Shown: positions 40,491 to 48,669 of the stretch, in pieces
Position numbering within the stretch: position 1 is the stretch's first letter
Layout: every line of letters begins with the position of its first letter
IMG/VR virus record: IMGVR_UViG_3300036770_006786
Location: 1 to 60,367 of that record
Length of the DNA stretch: 60,367 nt
DNA from: a virus
Reading direction: 5' to 3' (one strand)
The notes under the pieces: generated by a model
Seen by the model: the letters and a program-made list of their open reading frames with translations, nothing else
Databases searched by the model: none
Told to the model about the DNA's origin: nothing
Made by a program: the position numbers and the translations under genes

Positions 40491-41764
40491 TGGATTCACC
40501 GGGGAAAAAAATCTTCCCTATCAAAAACGATGCGGCTTGTACGTTCAAATGGGGTTGGAATACATTTAGACTGTATACCGGGCTCTCGTCGAGCTGCCAT
40601 AGAGTACATCCTGTATTTGTTCCAGTAGATCAATTTGACGATTTTCATAATATGCCAGAGGTATTATCTGATCGTCAATTGATGTTGGATAACAAATGGC
40701 CTAGCGGAAGAGGATGCGAATATTGTCGAGATGTTGAAGTTGCCGGGGGTATCAGTGATCGACTGTATCATAGAGAAGATCCGGGAATAACCCCGGTAGA
40801 TTTTGATGACGACAATCTGCATGTCACGCCCAGGATACAAGAAGTCTATCTAAACAATACCTGCGATTTGGCATGTGTGTATTGTGTTCCTACTTTCAGT
40901 TCTAAGATCAACAAAGAACTTGAAAAGTATGGACCACTGACAACTATGCCTCATATCAAGGTAGTCAATCGATCTCCAGATCAATCTCTATATCTACAGA
41001 AAATGCTGGATTGGCTGGACAAAAATTGGATAAATCTACAGCGATTTCTAGTACAAGGCGGAGAACCGTTTTTACAGAAAGAATTTTTCACGATCGTCGA
41101 TCACATCAAAACTCTGAAGAATCCGGATCTTGAATTTTCTGTCAACAGCAATCTCAATGCCAGTGGCAAGATAATGGAAAATTTTATTCCAGAAATACGA
41201 CAAATATTACTTGAAAGGCGTATCAAAAGATTTGATATCACTGCGAGTATAGACTGTTGGGGGCCAAGACAAGAATTCATACGCTATGGACTCAATCTCG
41301 AGCAATGGAAGAAAAATTTTGAACTACTGCTACAGCACAAATGGATCTATCTAAACACTGGGCAGACAGTGACATCACTTTCGATCAAAACATTGCCAGA
41401 TCTTCAAATACTGCTCAATGGATATATGGATCAAGGTCATAGATTCAACCAGACAGTGGGATATGTGGATGGGCGGAATCAAGTGCTGTATGATCCGATC
41501 ATATTTGGTGGAGATTTTTTCAAGGATGATCTCGAAAAAGCGTTAGATCTGATGCCTTCGTCAACTGATCAACAAAAACACAGCAAAGATCGCATGGCAG
41601 GCATCGTAAAATATGTATTGTTAGGAAAACAAGATCGAGAAAGACTCGCTCGATTATATTCTACGTTAGATCAACTTGACACAAGACGAGGAACCGACTG
41701 GAAAAAATTATTTCCAGAAATCTATCAATATTTTCTAGAAAATGAGATAACCTATGTGGTATAG
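40490..41764 (+). CDS. Radical SAM protein inserted between uvsX and uvsY
   Basis: A 424-residue protein from ATG 40490 (TGATG overlap, GAGGAA SD). The [4Fe-4S] motif 'CDLACVYC' provides C125, C129 and C132. Extra Cys/His elements occur before it, 'SSSCHRVHP' (C36-H40) and 'GCEYC' (C76, C79), which may bind a second metal. A 'FLVQGGEPFLQKEFF' strand follows, the Gly-Glu-Pro motif of radical SAM barrels. It belongs to the type seen in aquatic phages as 'twitch' radical SAM proteins. The reaction is unknown. It overlaps uvsY by 11 bases. Confidence 0.83.
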   Translation: MDSPGKKIFPIKNDAACTFKWGWNTFRLYTGLSSSCHRVHPVFVPVDQFDDFHNMPEVLSDRQLMLDNKWPSGRGCEYCRDVEVAGGISDRLYHREDPGITPVDFDDDNLHVTPRIQEVYLNNTCDLACVYCVPTFSSKINKELEKYGPLTTMPHIKVVNRSPDQSLYLQKMLDWLDKNWINLQRFLVQGGEPFLQKEFFTIVDHIKTLKNPDLEFSVNSNLNASGKIMENFIPEIRQILLERRIKRFDITASIDCWGPRQEFIRYGLNLEQWKKNFELLLQHKWIYLNTGQTVTSLSIKTLPDLQILLNGYMDQGHRFNQTVGYVDGRNQVLYDPIIFGGDFFKDDLEKALDLMPSSTDQQKHSKDRMAGIVKYVLLGKQDRERLARLYSTLDQLDTRRGTDWKKLFPEIYQYFLENEITYVV

Positions 41765-42206
41765 TCGAGTTGTAGCTAACCTTTCAGCGATCCCAGACTT
41801 TATACAGCATTACGAACGAGAACTCGAGGAAGCAAAAAAAGAATGTCGGATCGGTGGCTATGTTGAAGGAAATATCAAAGAACTTCCTGGCATTACCGAA
41901 CATCGTTTCAATCAGCTACAAGAAATCGAAGCCATCCTCAACTATCTCAACATCCAGCTTCGTAAAATCCGTAGAAAGCACTTCCAGAAATATCTTGAAG
42001 CTTATGCCCGACAGCTCACCAGTCGTGATGCTGAAAAATATGTGGACGGAGAAGATGAAGTCATTGACTTTGAAACCATCATCAATGAAGTGGCCTTGCT
42101 CCGCAATCGTTGGTTAGGTATCATGAAAGGACTGGATACCAAACAGTGGCAGATGGGTCATATCGTTCGTCTTCGTACGGCAGGGATGGAAGATATCCAG
42201 GTATGA
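41754..42206 (+). CDS. uvsY: UvsY recombination mediator
   Basis: A 150-residue protein; T4 UvsY has 137. 'LEAYARQLTSRDAEKYVDGEDEV' and 'LLRNRWLGIMKGLDTKQWQMGHIVRLR' are diagnostic of the family. UvsY helps UvsX displace gp32 from ssDNA. Here it is separated from uvsX by an acidic protein and a radical SAM protein. The start lies inside the end of the radical SAM gene, and the stop overlaps the following start (ATGA). Confidence 0.92.
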   Translation: MWYSRVVANLSAIPDFIQHYERELEEAKKECRIGGYVEGNIKELPGITEHRFNQLQEIEAILNYLNIQLRKIRRKHFQKYLEAYARQLTSRDAEKYVDGEDEVIDFETIINEVALLRNRWLGIMKGLDTKQWQMGHIVRLRTAGMEDIQV

Positions 42207-43231
42207 CGGCAAGATTGCGTCGACACGATAGTGGTAATATCGTGTTCTATGATATCTGGCGTAATTTTCCATCTCACGACCTTAGGACTGATGGATTCCG
42301 AGAGATCATTACACAAGATCTTATTGATGCCAACATCTCTCTCGATCATGTAAAAAACTTCCGTTGGATCTTTGACCTCAAACCCGAAGGTATATCTGCC
42401 GACGATATGTCTGGCGTGTATCAGTGGTTCCAAGAGTTAGGAGTTACTCCTGGCCAATTCCGTGTGGCATTCAGTTGTGTGGAAGACATAGATAGTCTTC
42501 CTTATCCTGCCATCTGCTTACCTGACAGATTGATCTACAACGGTAATTGGTTTATGCATATGCAACACTATCGCATAGATTGGGCTAATTTACCTATCAC
42601 TCATAAACTCGTTTGTTTGATGCGCAGGCCCAGTGTCAGTAGAGGTACTTTGGCCAAGAGATTATTGAGTAGATTTACGCTCGATGATCTCATAATGACT
42701 TTTGGTACCAACGGTAGCGACACCAGCGAAGATATCAAGCGTATGGTATGGCCGCAGCCTTATCCTATGATCGTAGATCGGCCCATGGCTGATTATGTTT
42801 TTCAACATCGTATAGATCATGATTTCTTTTATCGTGCACCTACAAACCTCGTGGTAGAAAGTTCTAGCCAGACGGATCCTGATGTATGGCGTAGCATATT
42901 CATCACAGAAAAATCATTCAAAGCTCTAGCCTGGCATCAGTTTCCTCTATGGTATGCAGTTCCGGGATTAGTCGGCGAAATACGCAAGCTAGGATTTGAT
43001 GTGTTCGATGACCTGTTCGATGGGCATGCTTATGATGAGATACAGGATCCCTGGGTACGTATGACACAAGTAGTATTGTTGGCACGACGTTTTTGTAAGC
43101 AAGATCTTGTCAGACTAAGACACCAGCACTGGGATCGATTGGTAAAAAACTTTCAACGGATCGAAGAGATACATACAACAGCGATAAGCCAACATACAGA
43201 AAAATTAGAACAGTTGATATATGGCCATTAG
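42203..43231 (+). CDS. Unknown protein with 'TEKxFKAL...LGFxxF' motif, possible glycosyltransferase-like
   Basis: A 342-residue protein from ATG 42203, which overlaps the uvsY stop; the longer frame from 42110 is inside uvsY. The C-terminal third has 'IFITEKSFKALAWHQFPLWYAVPGLVGEIRKLGFDVFDDLFD', then 'YDEI' and 'RM'. This set recurs in phage proteins and recalls the nucleotide-sugar-binding part of fucosyltransferase-like (GT10) enzymes, where a 'TEK' loop binds the donor. The N-terminal half is unrecognised. Its place at the start of the sugar island supports a glycan role, but only by context. Confidence 0.5.
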   Translation: MTARLRRHDSGNIVFYDIWRNFPSHDLRTDGFREIITQDLIDANISLDHVKNFRWIFDLKPEGISADDMSGVYQWFQELGVTPGQFRVAFSCVEDIDSLPYPAICLPDRLIYNGNWFMHMQHYRIDWANLPITHKLVCLMRRPSVSRGTLAKRLLSRFTLDDLIMTFGTNGSDTSEDIKRMVWPQPYPMIVDRPMADYVFQHRIDHDFFYRAPTNLVVESSSQTDPDVWRSIFITEKSFKALAWHQFPLWYAVPGLVGEIRKLGFDVFDDLFDGHAYDEIQDPWVRMTQVVLLARRFCKQDLVRLRHQHWDRLVKNFQRIEEIHTTAISQHTEKLEQLIYGH

Positions 43232-43985
43232 TTCGTTCCGCAACAGTGAAGAAAGCCATGCACACAGCCGACAGACCCTGGATGTGTTGTATGAGCATGA
43301 CGATTTCATGGAAAGCGTGGGCCGTGTGGCCGACCTTGGTTCCGGACCAGATGGACTCGATGCTTTATGGTGGGCTACAGCCACTACTCGCGATGATACA
43401 CCACAACCTCTAAACATACAGACTCTGGCGCTCGATCAATTTGAAACTTTCATGCCGGCTAAAAAGAGTAAAAACCTCGGGTATCAAAAAGTAGATCTCG
43501 AAACATGGTGCGAAACAAAAAGAGCGTTTGACGTGATGTGGTGTCATGATACCTTCCAATACATGACCAATCCATTGCAGTGCTTGGCTAACTGGTGGCG
43601 AGTCACAGCTGACAGTGGTATGTTGGTATTGATCTTACCCCAGACTACAAACATGGAATTCAATCACGAAGCCTTTGATCTTCCGTCAGGATGCTATTAC
43701 AATCATACCCTGACCAGTCTTATCTACATGCTGGCCACTACAGGCTGGGACTGCGGCTCGGGTTTCTTTCTCAAACGACCCACAGATCCATGGTTGCATG
43801 CCATCGTGTATAAAAGCTCTCAGGCACCCCGAGATCCTCGACGCACCTCATGGTATGATCTGGTGGACTCTGGGTTGCTTCCGGATTCGGCTGTAAAAAG
43901 CATCAACAAATATGGGCACTTACGGCAACGTGATCTTGTATTACCGTGGCTAGATAAGAGCTTCCATTGGTTAGGTAAACAATAG
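43221..43985 (+). CDS. SAM-dependent methyltransferase (class I)
   Basis: A 254-residue protein. Motif I 'RVADLGSGPDGLDALWW' is at ~35-51. 'NIQTLALDQFE' (~64-74) is the motif II acidic strand, 'FDVMWCHDTFQYMTNPLQCLANWWRV' the post-motif region, and 'GMLVLILPQ' the strand after. The target may be a sugar or small molecule, as in glycan clusters; no DNA-methylase catalytic motif (NPPY/DPPY or PCQ) is present. It overlaps the gene before it by 11 bases. A late promoter with leaderless geometry follows it. Confidence 0.75.
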   Translation: MAISSFRNSEESHAHSRQTLDVLYEHDDFMESVGRVADLGSGPDGLDALWWATATTRDDTPQPLNIQTLALDQFETFMPAKKSKNLGYQKVDLETWCETKRAFDVMWCHDTFQYMTNPLQCLANWWRVTADSGMLVLILPQTTNMEFNHEAFDLPSGCYYNHTLTSLIYMLATTGWDCGSGFFLKRPTDPWLHAIVYKSSQAPRDPRRTSWYDLVDSGLLPDSAVKSINKYGHLRQRDLVLPWLDKSFHWLGKQ

Positions 43986-44004
43986 GTCGTTGATTATCTA
44001 CGTA

Positions 44005-44012
44005 GATAAATA
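44005..44012 (+). promoter_or_regulatory. Late-type promoter GATAAATA, leaderless geometry
   Basis: Six bases (TCGCTG) separate it from the ATG at 44019. No SD is present. It is the likely promoter for much of the sugar island, which is then read through overlapping genes. Confidence 0.65.
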
Positions 44013-44018
44013 TCGCTG

Positions 44019-44762
44019 ATGAAAACTGCGATAGTAACTACGTTCAGCGACAAAGGATTCCAGGAGTACGGTCATTGGTTTGTAGACAGTGTAGCAAAGT
44101 TCCTTGACTCGGATCTGCAAGTCTACATCTATGTAGATTCTGTAAATCCACGTACTGATATTCCCAACCTTACTGTGAGAAGATTAGAACCCAGCGTTCC
44201 AGATCTCACTGCATTCAAAGCTCGTCATCGAGATCGTCCTGTAGCAAAATTCCTTTATGATGGAGTACGATTCAGCCATAAGAGCTATTGCATATGGCAT
44301 TGTGCTACTAATTGCGATGCGGATCGACTGATATGGATAGACAGCGACACAGAAATCCTGGCCTCCATTACAGCTCAGTGGTTGAATGGATTTTTACCGA
44401 ACGATAAATTTGTAGGATATCTGGGTCGGGAAGGACGTTATACCGAGACTGGATTTTTGATATTTGACCTCAAACAGCCACATGCCCGTGAATTTTTCGA
44501 TCGTTGGAAACACTATTATGACAGCGACGAGATATGGAATCTATCTGGTCAGCTAGACTGCCATGTGTTCGATGCTTGCCTTGAAGAGTTCCAATCTGCG
44601 GGCAAATTACAAGGACACGATCTCTGCGGTGATGTGGTCAAGAAAAGCCATTTCAATACTGTGTTCACCGGATACTTGGTACACTACAAAGGCGATGACA
44701 AGCAGAACAGAGACAAACATTATAGCAAAGCCATAAGAAGCAAAGGAAAATCAAGATCATGA
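44019..44762 (+). CDS. Glycosyltransferase-like protein (GT-A fold), paralogue of the gene at 51230
   Basis: A 247-residue protein. 'KTAIVTTFSDKGFQEYGHWFVDSVAKF', then 'VYIYVDS', 'VRFSHKSYCIWHCAT' and 'LIWIDSDTEI' with a DxD motif for metal and NDP-sugar. It lines up with the 275-residue protein at 51230-52057 ('YTVITTFHPAGMELYGQRMID', 'VRFSHKVFSVIHAC', 'IIWLDADSKTF'), so the two are paralogues at either end of the island. The donor sugar is unknown. Overlaps the next gene by 4 bases (ATGA). Confidence 0.72.
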   Translation: MKTAIVTTFSDKGFQEYGHWFVDSVAKFLDSDLQVYIYVDSVNPRTDIPNLTVRRLEPSVPDLTAFKARHRDRPVAKFLYDGVRFSHKSYCIWHCATNCDADRLIWIDSDTEILASITAQWLNGFLPNDKFVGYLGREGRYTETGFLIFDLKQPHAREFFDRWKHYYDSDEIWNLSGQLDCHVFDACLEEFQSAGKLQGHDLCGDVVKKSHFNTVFTGYLVHYKGDDKQNRDKHYSKAIRSKGKSRS

Positions 44763-45493
44763 CCTGGGCCTGCGTCACTAGCCAAAATCAATATTACTAT
44801 GACCTCATCGGAGAGGTCATGCTCAAAAGCTGGAGCCGTTATTGGCCCGAACCCGACCAGATGTATCTCTATGCCGAAGAATTCCGGCCGGACGATATCC
44901 ACAGAGTCAACATCGTGGATTGGACTGAGACCTGCTATGAACAATGGTTTCCTTTCAGCCAACGTGCTGAACATCCTTATGCCCATAAATTTGGCAAGAA
45001 AGCCTGGGCCACAGTACATGCCTTGCGCAATATCGATGTTGATTACCTAGTATGGTTAGACAGCGATCTGTTGTTTTGGAATGATATACCCAGAGTCGAT
45101 CTTGAGCGTAGTATCTCAGAACATCACTTGATAGCGTTGTTTGACAGTGATATCGGTCCCAAAGAAAGCCGTGAACTGTGGAGCGCAGAAAGCGGATATG
45201 TGGTATTCAACCGACGCCATACGCGGTTCAATGCCTTTGTGGATCAGTACGAAGCCTACATGGCAGCCGAGACCAAACCCGCAGGAACTCTACATTGGTG
45301 GGACAACCAGGTCCTGATGTTGACAGCCAGTCATTATCTAGATGCAGTACATGACCTTACAGTATATCGTGAACGCAAGACGCAGACTCCTCTCAACCAT
45401 TGTTGGTTAGGCCGACATATGGGACATTACAAAAGTGGCAACAAGAATCGTATCACCCGAGAAGAACAGCTGGCCAAGGCAGGCATACTATGA
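44759..45493 (+). CDS. Glycosyltransferase-like protein (GT-A fold)
   Basis: A 244-residue protein. 'WACVTSQNQYYYDLIGEVMLKSW', 'MYLYAEEF' and 'DYLVWLDSDLLFWNDIP' (DxD) form a nucleotide-sugar-binding core. 'SAESGYVVFNRRHTRFNAF' and 'LHWWDNQVL' follow, and the end 'RHMGHYKSGNKNR' is basic. It is more distantly related to the gene before it. Coupled by ATGA overlaps on both sides. Predicted to transfer a sugar to a phage or host glycan, or to phage protein or DNA; the acceptor is unknown. Confidence 0.7.
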   Translation: MTWACVTSQNQYYYDLIGEVMLKSWSRYWPEPDQMYLYAEEFRPDDIHRVNIVDWTETCYEQWFPFSQRAEHPYAHKFGKKAWATVHALRNIDVDYLVWLDSDLLFWNDIPRVDLERSISEHHLIALFDSDIGPKESRELWSAESGYVVFNRRHTRFNAFVDQYEAYMAAETKPAGTLHWWDNQVLMLTASHYLDAVHDLTVYRERKTQTPLNHCWLGRHMGHYKSGNKNRITREEQLAKAGIL

Positions 45494-46395
45494 AGATACT
45501 GGTCACAGGCACATCAGGATTCATAGGCCAGCATCTAGCTCCGGCGTTGGCCGCCCGCGGACATGAAGTGATCGGGGTTGACCGTAGATCATCTTGTGAT
45601 CTACCCGGTGTGGAACACATACAGCACGATCTCACAAAGAACTGCCGAGACTTGCCCACAGTGGACATGGTCATCCATCTGGCAGCGTTCAATGGCACCA
45701 AGCATTTTTATACCAAAGCCTACGATGTGATCCGTGATAACACTCTGCCTACTATCAACCTCTTAGATAGATATCGCCACGGTGTCAAGCGATTCGTCTA
45801 TGCTGGCACACCCGAAAGCACAGCAGGTGCTACAGATTTGTTTGGTTATGCCATACCCACAGATGAAGAATGCCCATTGGTTGTGGCTGATCCTAAAAAC
45901 CTACGATGGAGTTATGCCGGCAGCAAGGCCTTAGGAGAGCAAGCGGTGATAGCATCAGGCCTGCCCTGGACAGTGATACGCTACAATAACATCTATGGTC
46001 CTGGGCAGCGAGATCATTTTGTATCAGAGTTCTGGGAACGTGCTCGCAACGGAGTCTATCAACTTTATGGCTACGATAACACTCGCACATTCATGTATGT
46101 AGCTGATGCCACTGAAGCGGTGTGCCGCTTGATCGAGATGCCGGAAAGCGAAAATGAAATCATCAATGTGGGTGGCGATCGAGAGATCACTATCCGACAA
46201 GCGGCAGAAGTGATATTAGAGGTAATGGGGCATGGTGGTGAGAAAATCGAACTACATCCGGCACCCGCTGGCAGCGCATTACGTCGTTGCCCCGATACTA
46301 CCAAAATGAAACGTCTTACCGGTATGACCTCTCAGACAGATCTGTCCACAGGTATGGCAGCCACCATCAGGAGTCTAGAATGCGGATTGGAATAA
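45490..46395 (+). CDS. NAD-dependent epimerase/dehydratase (extended SDR)
   Basis: A 301-residue protein from ATG 45490. The Rossmann start 'MKILVTGTSGFIGQHLAPAL' has TGxxGFIG, 'MVIHLAAF' follows, 'YAGSKALGEQ' contains the YxxxK catalytic pair, and 'VIRYNNIYGPGQR' follows. This is the family of UDP-sugar epimerases, dehydratases and decarboxylases that act on nucleotide sugars. The exact reaction cannot be read. Next to a UDP-sugar dehydrogenase, a UDP-glucuronate epimerase or decarboxylase role is attractive, but inferred. Overlaps the next gene by 16 bases. Confidence 0.85.
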   Translation: MKILVTGTSGFIGQHLAPALAARGHEVIGVDRRSSCDLPGVEHIQHDLTKNCRDLPTVDMVIHLAAFNGTKHFYTKAYDVIRDNTLPTINLLDRYRHGVKRFVYAGTPESTAGATDLFGYAIPTDEECPLVVADPKNLRWSYAGSKALGEQAVIASGLPWTVIRYNNIYGPGQRDHFVSEFWERARNGVYQLYGYDNTRTFMYVADATEAVCRLIEMPESENEIINVGGDREITIRQAAEVILEVMGHGGEKIELHPAPAGSALRRCPDTTKMKRLTGMTSQTDLSTGMAATIRSLECGLE

Positions 46396-47174
46396 TAGGC
46401 ATAGGCTGTGTAGGATCGGCTAATCGAGATGGATTCCGGTATCTCAAACACGACGTAGTCGAACATGATCCCAAACTAGGTACGACCATTGATGTAATTC
46501 GTGATACTGAAATAGCATTTATCTGTGTGCCAACTCCTAGCCGCGATGATGGTAGTTGTGATACCAGCATAATTGAATCTGTGTTAGATGATCTTGAGCT
46601 CATTGGTTATCGAGGCATAGCAGCCATACGCAGTACAGTAGTACCAGGGTTCACACAAAGCATGATTGAAAAGCATCGCAATCTTACCATCTGTTTCGTG
46701 CCAGAATTTCTGAGAGAACGATGTGCATTCGACGATTTTGTCAATAATCACAAACTACTAGCGGTAGGCACACACGACATATGGGTATACCGGAAATTGG
46801 TGCAGGCACATGGTAATCTGCCAGAGCACACAGAACATCTTACTCCCAATGAGGCAGAGATATTGAAATATTTCAACAATGTATATGCGGCATTGCGTGT
46901 GACATTTGCCAACGTGATGTACGAGATATGCGAACGACTGGATGCCGATTATACCACCATCAAGAATGCTTATATCAAGACCGGTAAAGCCATCGACATG
47001 TATTTGGATGTGGCACCAAACTTCCGTGGGTACGGTGGTATGTGTTTACCCAAGGATACCAAAGCCTTGGCCAGACTGATCGATAGACTAGACTTAGACT
47101 TTGATCTCATCAAGAGCGTGGACCAAGACAACAATAAATTTGAATCAACAGTATTCAATGGGATGAGATCATGA
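46380..47174 (+). CDS. UDP-glucose/GDP-mannose dehydrogenase lacking the C-terminal domain
   Basis: A 264-residue protein from ATG 46380 (AGGAG SD). The N-terminal NAD domain has 'GIGCVG' at 7-12 and 'AFICVPTPSRDDGSCD' at 46-61. The central domain has 'FVPEFLRE', 'PNEAEILKYFNNVYAALRVTFANVMYEIC' and the active-site 'GYGGMCLPKDTKAL' with Cys222. Full-length enzymes have about 390-450 residues with a C-terminal nucleotide-sugar-binding domain. This one stops just after the central helix and is directly followed by an overlapping gene, so the domain is absent rather than frameshifted nearby. It oxidises a UDP- or GDP-hexose to the uronate if active. Confidence 0.82.
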   Translation: MRIGIIGIGCVGSANRDGFRYLKHDVVEHDPKLGTTIDVIRDTEIAFICVPTPSRDDGSCDTSIIESVLDDLELIGYRGIAAIRSTVVPGFTQSMIEKHRNLTICFVPEFLRERCAFDDFVNNHKLLAVGTHDIWVYRKLVQAHGNLPEHTEHLTPNEAEILKYFNNVYAALRVTFANVMYEICERLDADYTTIKNAYIKTGKAIDMYLDVAPNFRGYGGMCLPKDTKALARLIDRLDLDFDLIKSVDQDNNKFESTVFNGMRS

Positions 47175-47902
47175 CAGAATACCGACTTCCTTATGAACGA
47201 CAGATCATCAGCAGCCAGCATGGTGAGGATGGTATCATCGAGCTCATGTGCGAACACATCAAAGAACCCAATCGACGATTTCTAGAGATTGGCTGGGGCA
47301 CTGGCAAACAAAACATGACCATCACTCTGCTAGAGCAAGGATGGTCAGGTATAGGCATTGACAAACGAGCCATGCAAGAACCCAGCGATTGGTCAGGAAG
47401 ATTCTGCAAACTGGATGAGCTGGTATTTCCAGACACCATAGTAGAGATGCTAGAACCCTACGATACTCTCGGCGACATTGATTTTTTCAGCCTGGATATT
47501 GATAGCTTTGATTATGATGTGGCATTGACATTGATGGAAGCAGGATTCCGGCCTAAGATAGTGTGTTGCGAAATCAATCCTAGATTTGGCGGCCAGGTCG
47601 TGGCCAGTTATCCATATGTTGAACACAAGAAAGGTATCAAGCTCTATAACAAATTTTACTATGGAGGTTGTAGCCTCAGTAAGTATCAGCAGTTCTGGGC
47701 CAGATATGGCTATGATTTTTTTACTATAGACACTAGCCAAGTCAATGCTTTCTTTTATAATCGTGAAAGCTGTAAGGAGATCACTGATGTGCCAACTTTG
47801 GGCAATGATTATCTTGGCACTAGTGATTCTCTCATGAGAGAAGAAATCTCAAAACATGGATTTTGGGTTGACAAAGTAGACATGATCTATCGGGGAATAT
47901 AA
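47171..47902 (+). CDS. FkbM-like / class I methyltransferase
   Basis: A 243-residue protein. 'ISSQHGEDGIIELMCE' and 'RRFLEIGWGTGKQNMTITLLEQGWSGIGIDKR' match the entry and motif I of FkbM-type and related methyltransferases in polysaccharide clusters. 'GDIDFFSLDIDSFDYDVALTLMEAGFRPKIVCCEINPRF' gives the acidic strand region. A C-terminal 'YGGCSLSKYQQFWARYGYDFFTIDT' completes the fold. Probable O-methylation of a sugar. Overlaps both neighbours by 1-4 bases. Confidence 0.7.
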   Translation: MTEYRLPYERQIISSQHGEDGIIELMCEHIKEPNRRFLEIGWGTGKQNMTITLLEQGWSGIGIDKRAMQEPSDWSGRFCKLDELVFPDTIVEMLEPYDTLGDIDFFSLDIDSFDYDVALTLMEAGFRPKIVCCEINPRFGGQVVASYPYVEHKKGIKLYNKFYYGGCSLSKYQQFWARYGYDFFTIDTSQVNAFFYNRESCKEITDVPTLGNDYLGTSDSLMREEISKHGFWVDKVDMIYRGI

Positions 47903-48669
47903 TGGATAAAATAGTTTTGGTCACTGGTGGGTTTGACCCTGTGCATTCAGGACACATCGCCTACTTCAAAGCGGCTCGAGAATTAGGAACCATGCTGATA
48001 GTGGGACTGAATTCCGACGAGTGGTTGCAACGTAAAAAAGGCCGGGCTTTTATGCCTTGGAATGAGAGACTGTGTGTGATCAACAATCTCGCCATGGTAG
48101 ACGAAGTGTACACTTTCAATGACGACGATGGCTCAGCCCGTCATTTCATTGAGCAGGTCAGGGCACATTATCCCACAGCTGAACTGATATTCGCCAACGG
48201 TGGAGATCGTACAGACAAAAATATTCCTGAAATGGACGTGGTAGATAGCAATTTGAAATTCGTGTTTGGAGTGGGAGGATTCAACAAAGCCAACTCCAGT
48301 TCATGGATCCTAGAAGAGTGGCGTGCGCCCAAGACAGATCGTCCTTGGGGTTATTATCGTGTACTGTTCGAACCCAACATCAATGTCAAGCTCAAAGAGC
48401 TCACTGTAGGACCTGGGCAGAGACTGAGCATGCAACGACACGAACAGCGCAGTGAATTCTGGTTCGTCAGCGAAGGTACTGCCACTGTGTATACCCTAGA
48501 TTCCAGCACTGACATGGATCTCTTGGGCACCTACTCTGCGCATCAACATCTGTTTATTCCCCAAGGATCCTGGCATCAGCTATGCAATGAAACATCAGAA
48601 CCTCTCAAACTCATTGAGATACAGTATGGCGACCGTTGCGAAGAACAGGACATAGAAAGACGAGCATGA
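47902..48669 (+). CDS. Fusion: HldE-type nucleotidyltransferase plus mannose-6-phosphate isomerase-type cupin
   Basis: A 255-residue two-domain protein. Residues 1-~130 are a cytidylyltransferase-like fold: 'LVTGGFDPVHSGHIAYFKAA' with HxGH at 15-18, 'LIVGLNSDEWLQRKKGR', 'ERLCVINNLAMVDEV' and 'FANGGDRTDKNIPE', closest to the HldE/RfaE C-domain. Residues ~138-255 resemble the ManC/type II phosphomannose isomerase cupin: 'RPWGYYRVL', 'VKLKELTVGPGQRLSMQRHEQRSEFW' (H180, E185), 'PQGSWHQLCN' (H225) and 'LIEIQYGD'. It would activate and isomerise a sugar phosphate, perhaps a heptose or mannose derivative. The order and pairing are unusual. Confidence 0.8.
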   Translation: MDKIVLVTGGFDPVHSGHIAYFKAARELGTMLIVGLNSDEWLQRKKGRAFMPWNERLCVINNLAMVDEVYTFNDDDGSARHFIEQVRAHYPTAELIFANGGDRTDKNIPEMDVVDSNLKFVFGVGGFNKANSSSWILEEWRAPKTDRPWGYYRVLFEPNINVKLKELTVGPGQRLSMQRHEQRSEFWFVSEGTATVYTLDSSTDMDLLGTYSAHQHLFIPQGSWHQLCNETSEPLKLIEIQYGDRCEEQDIERRA

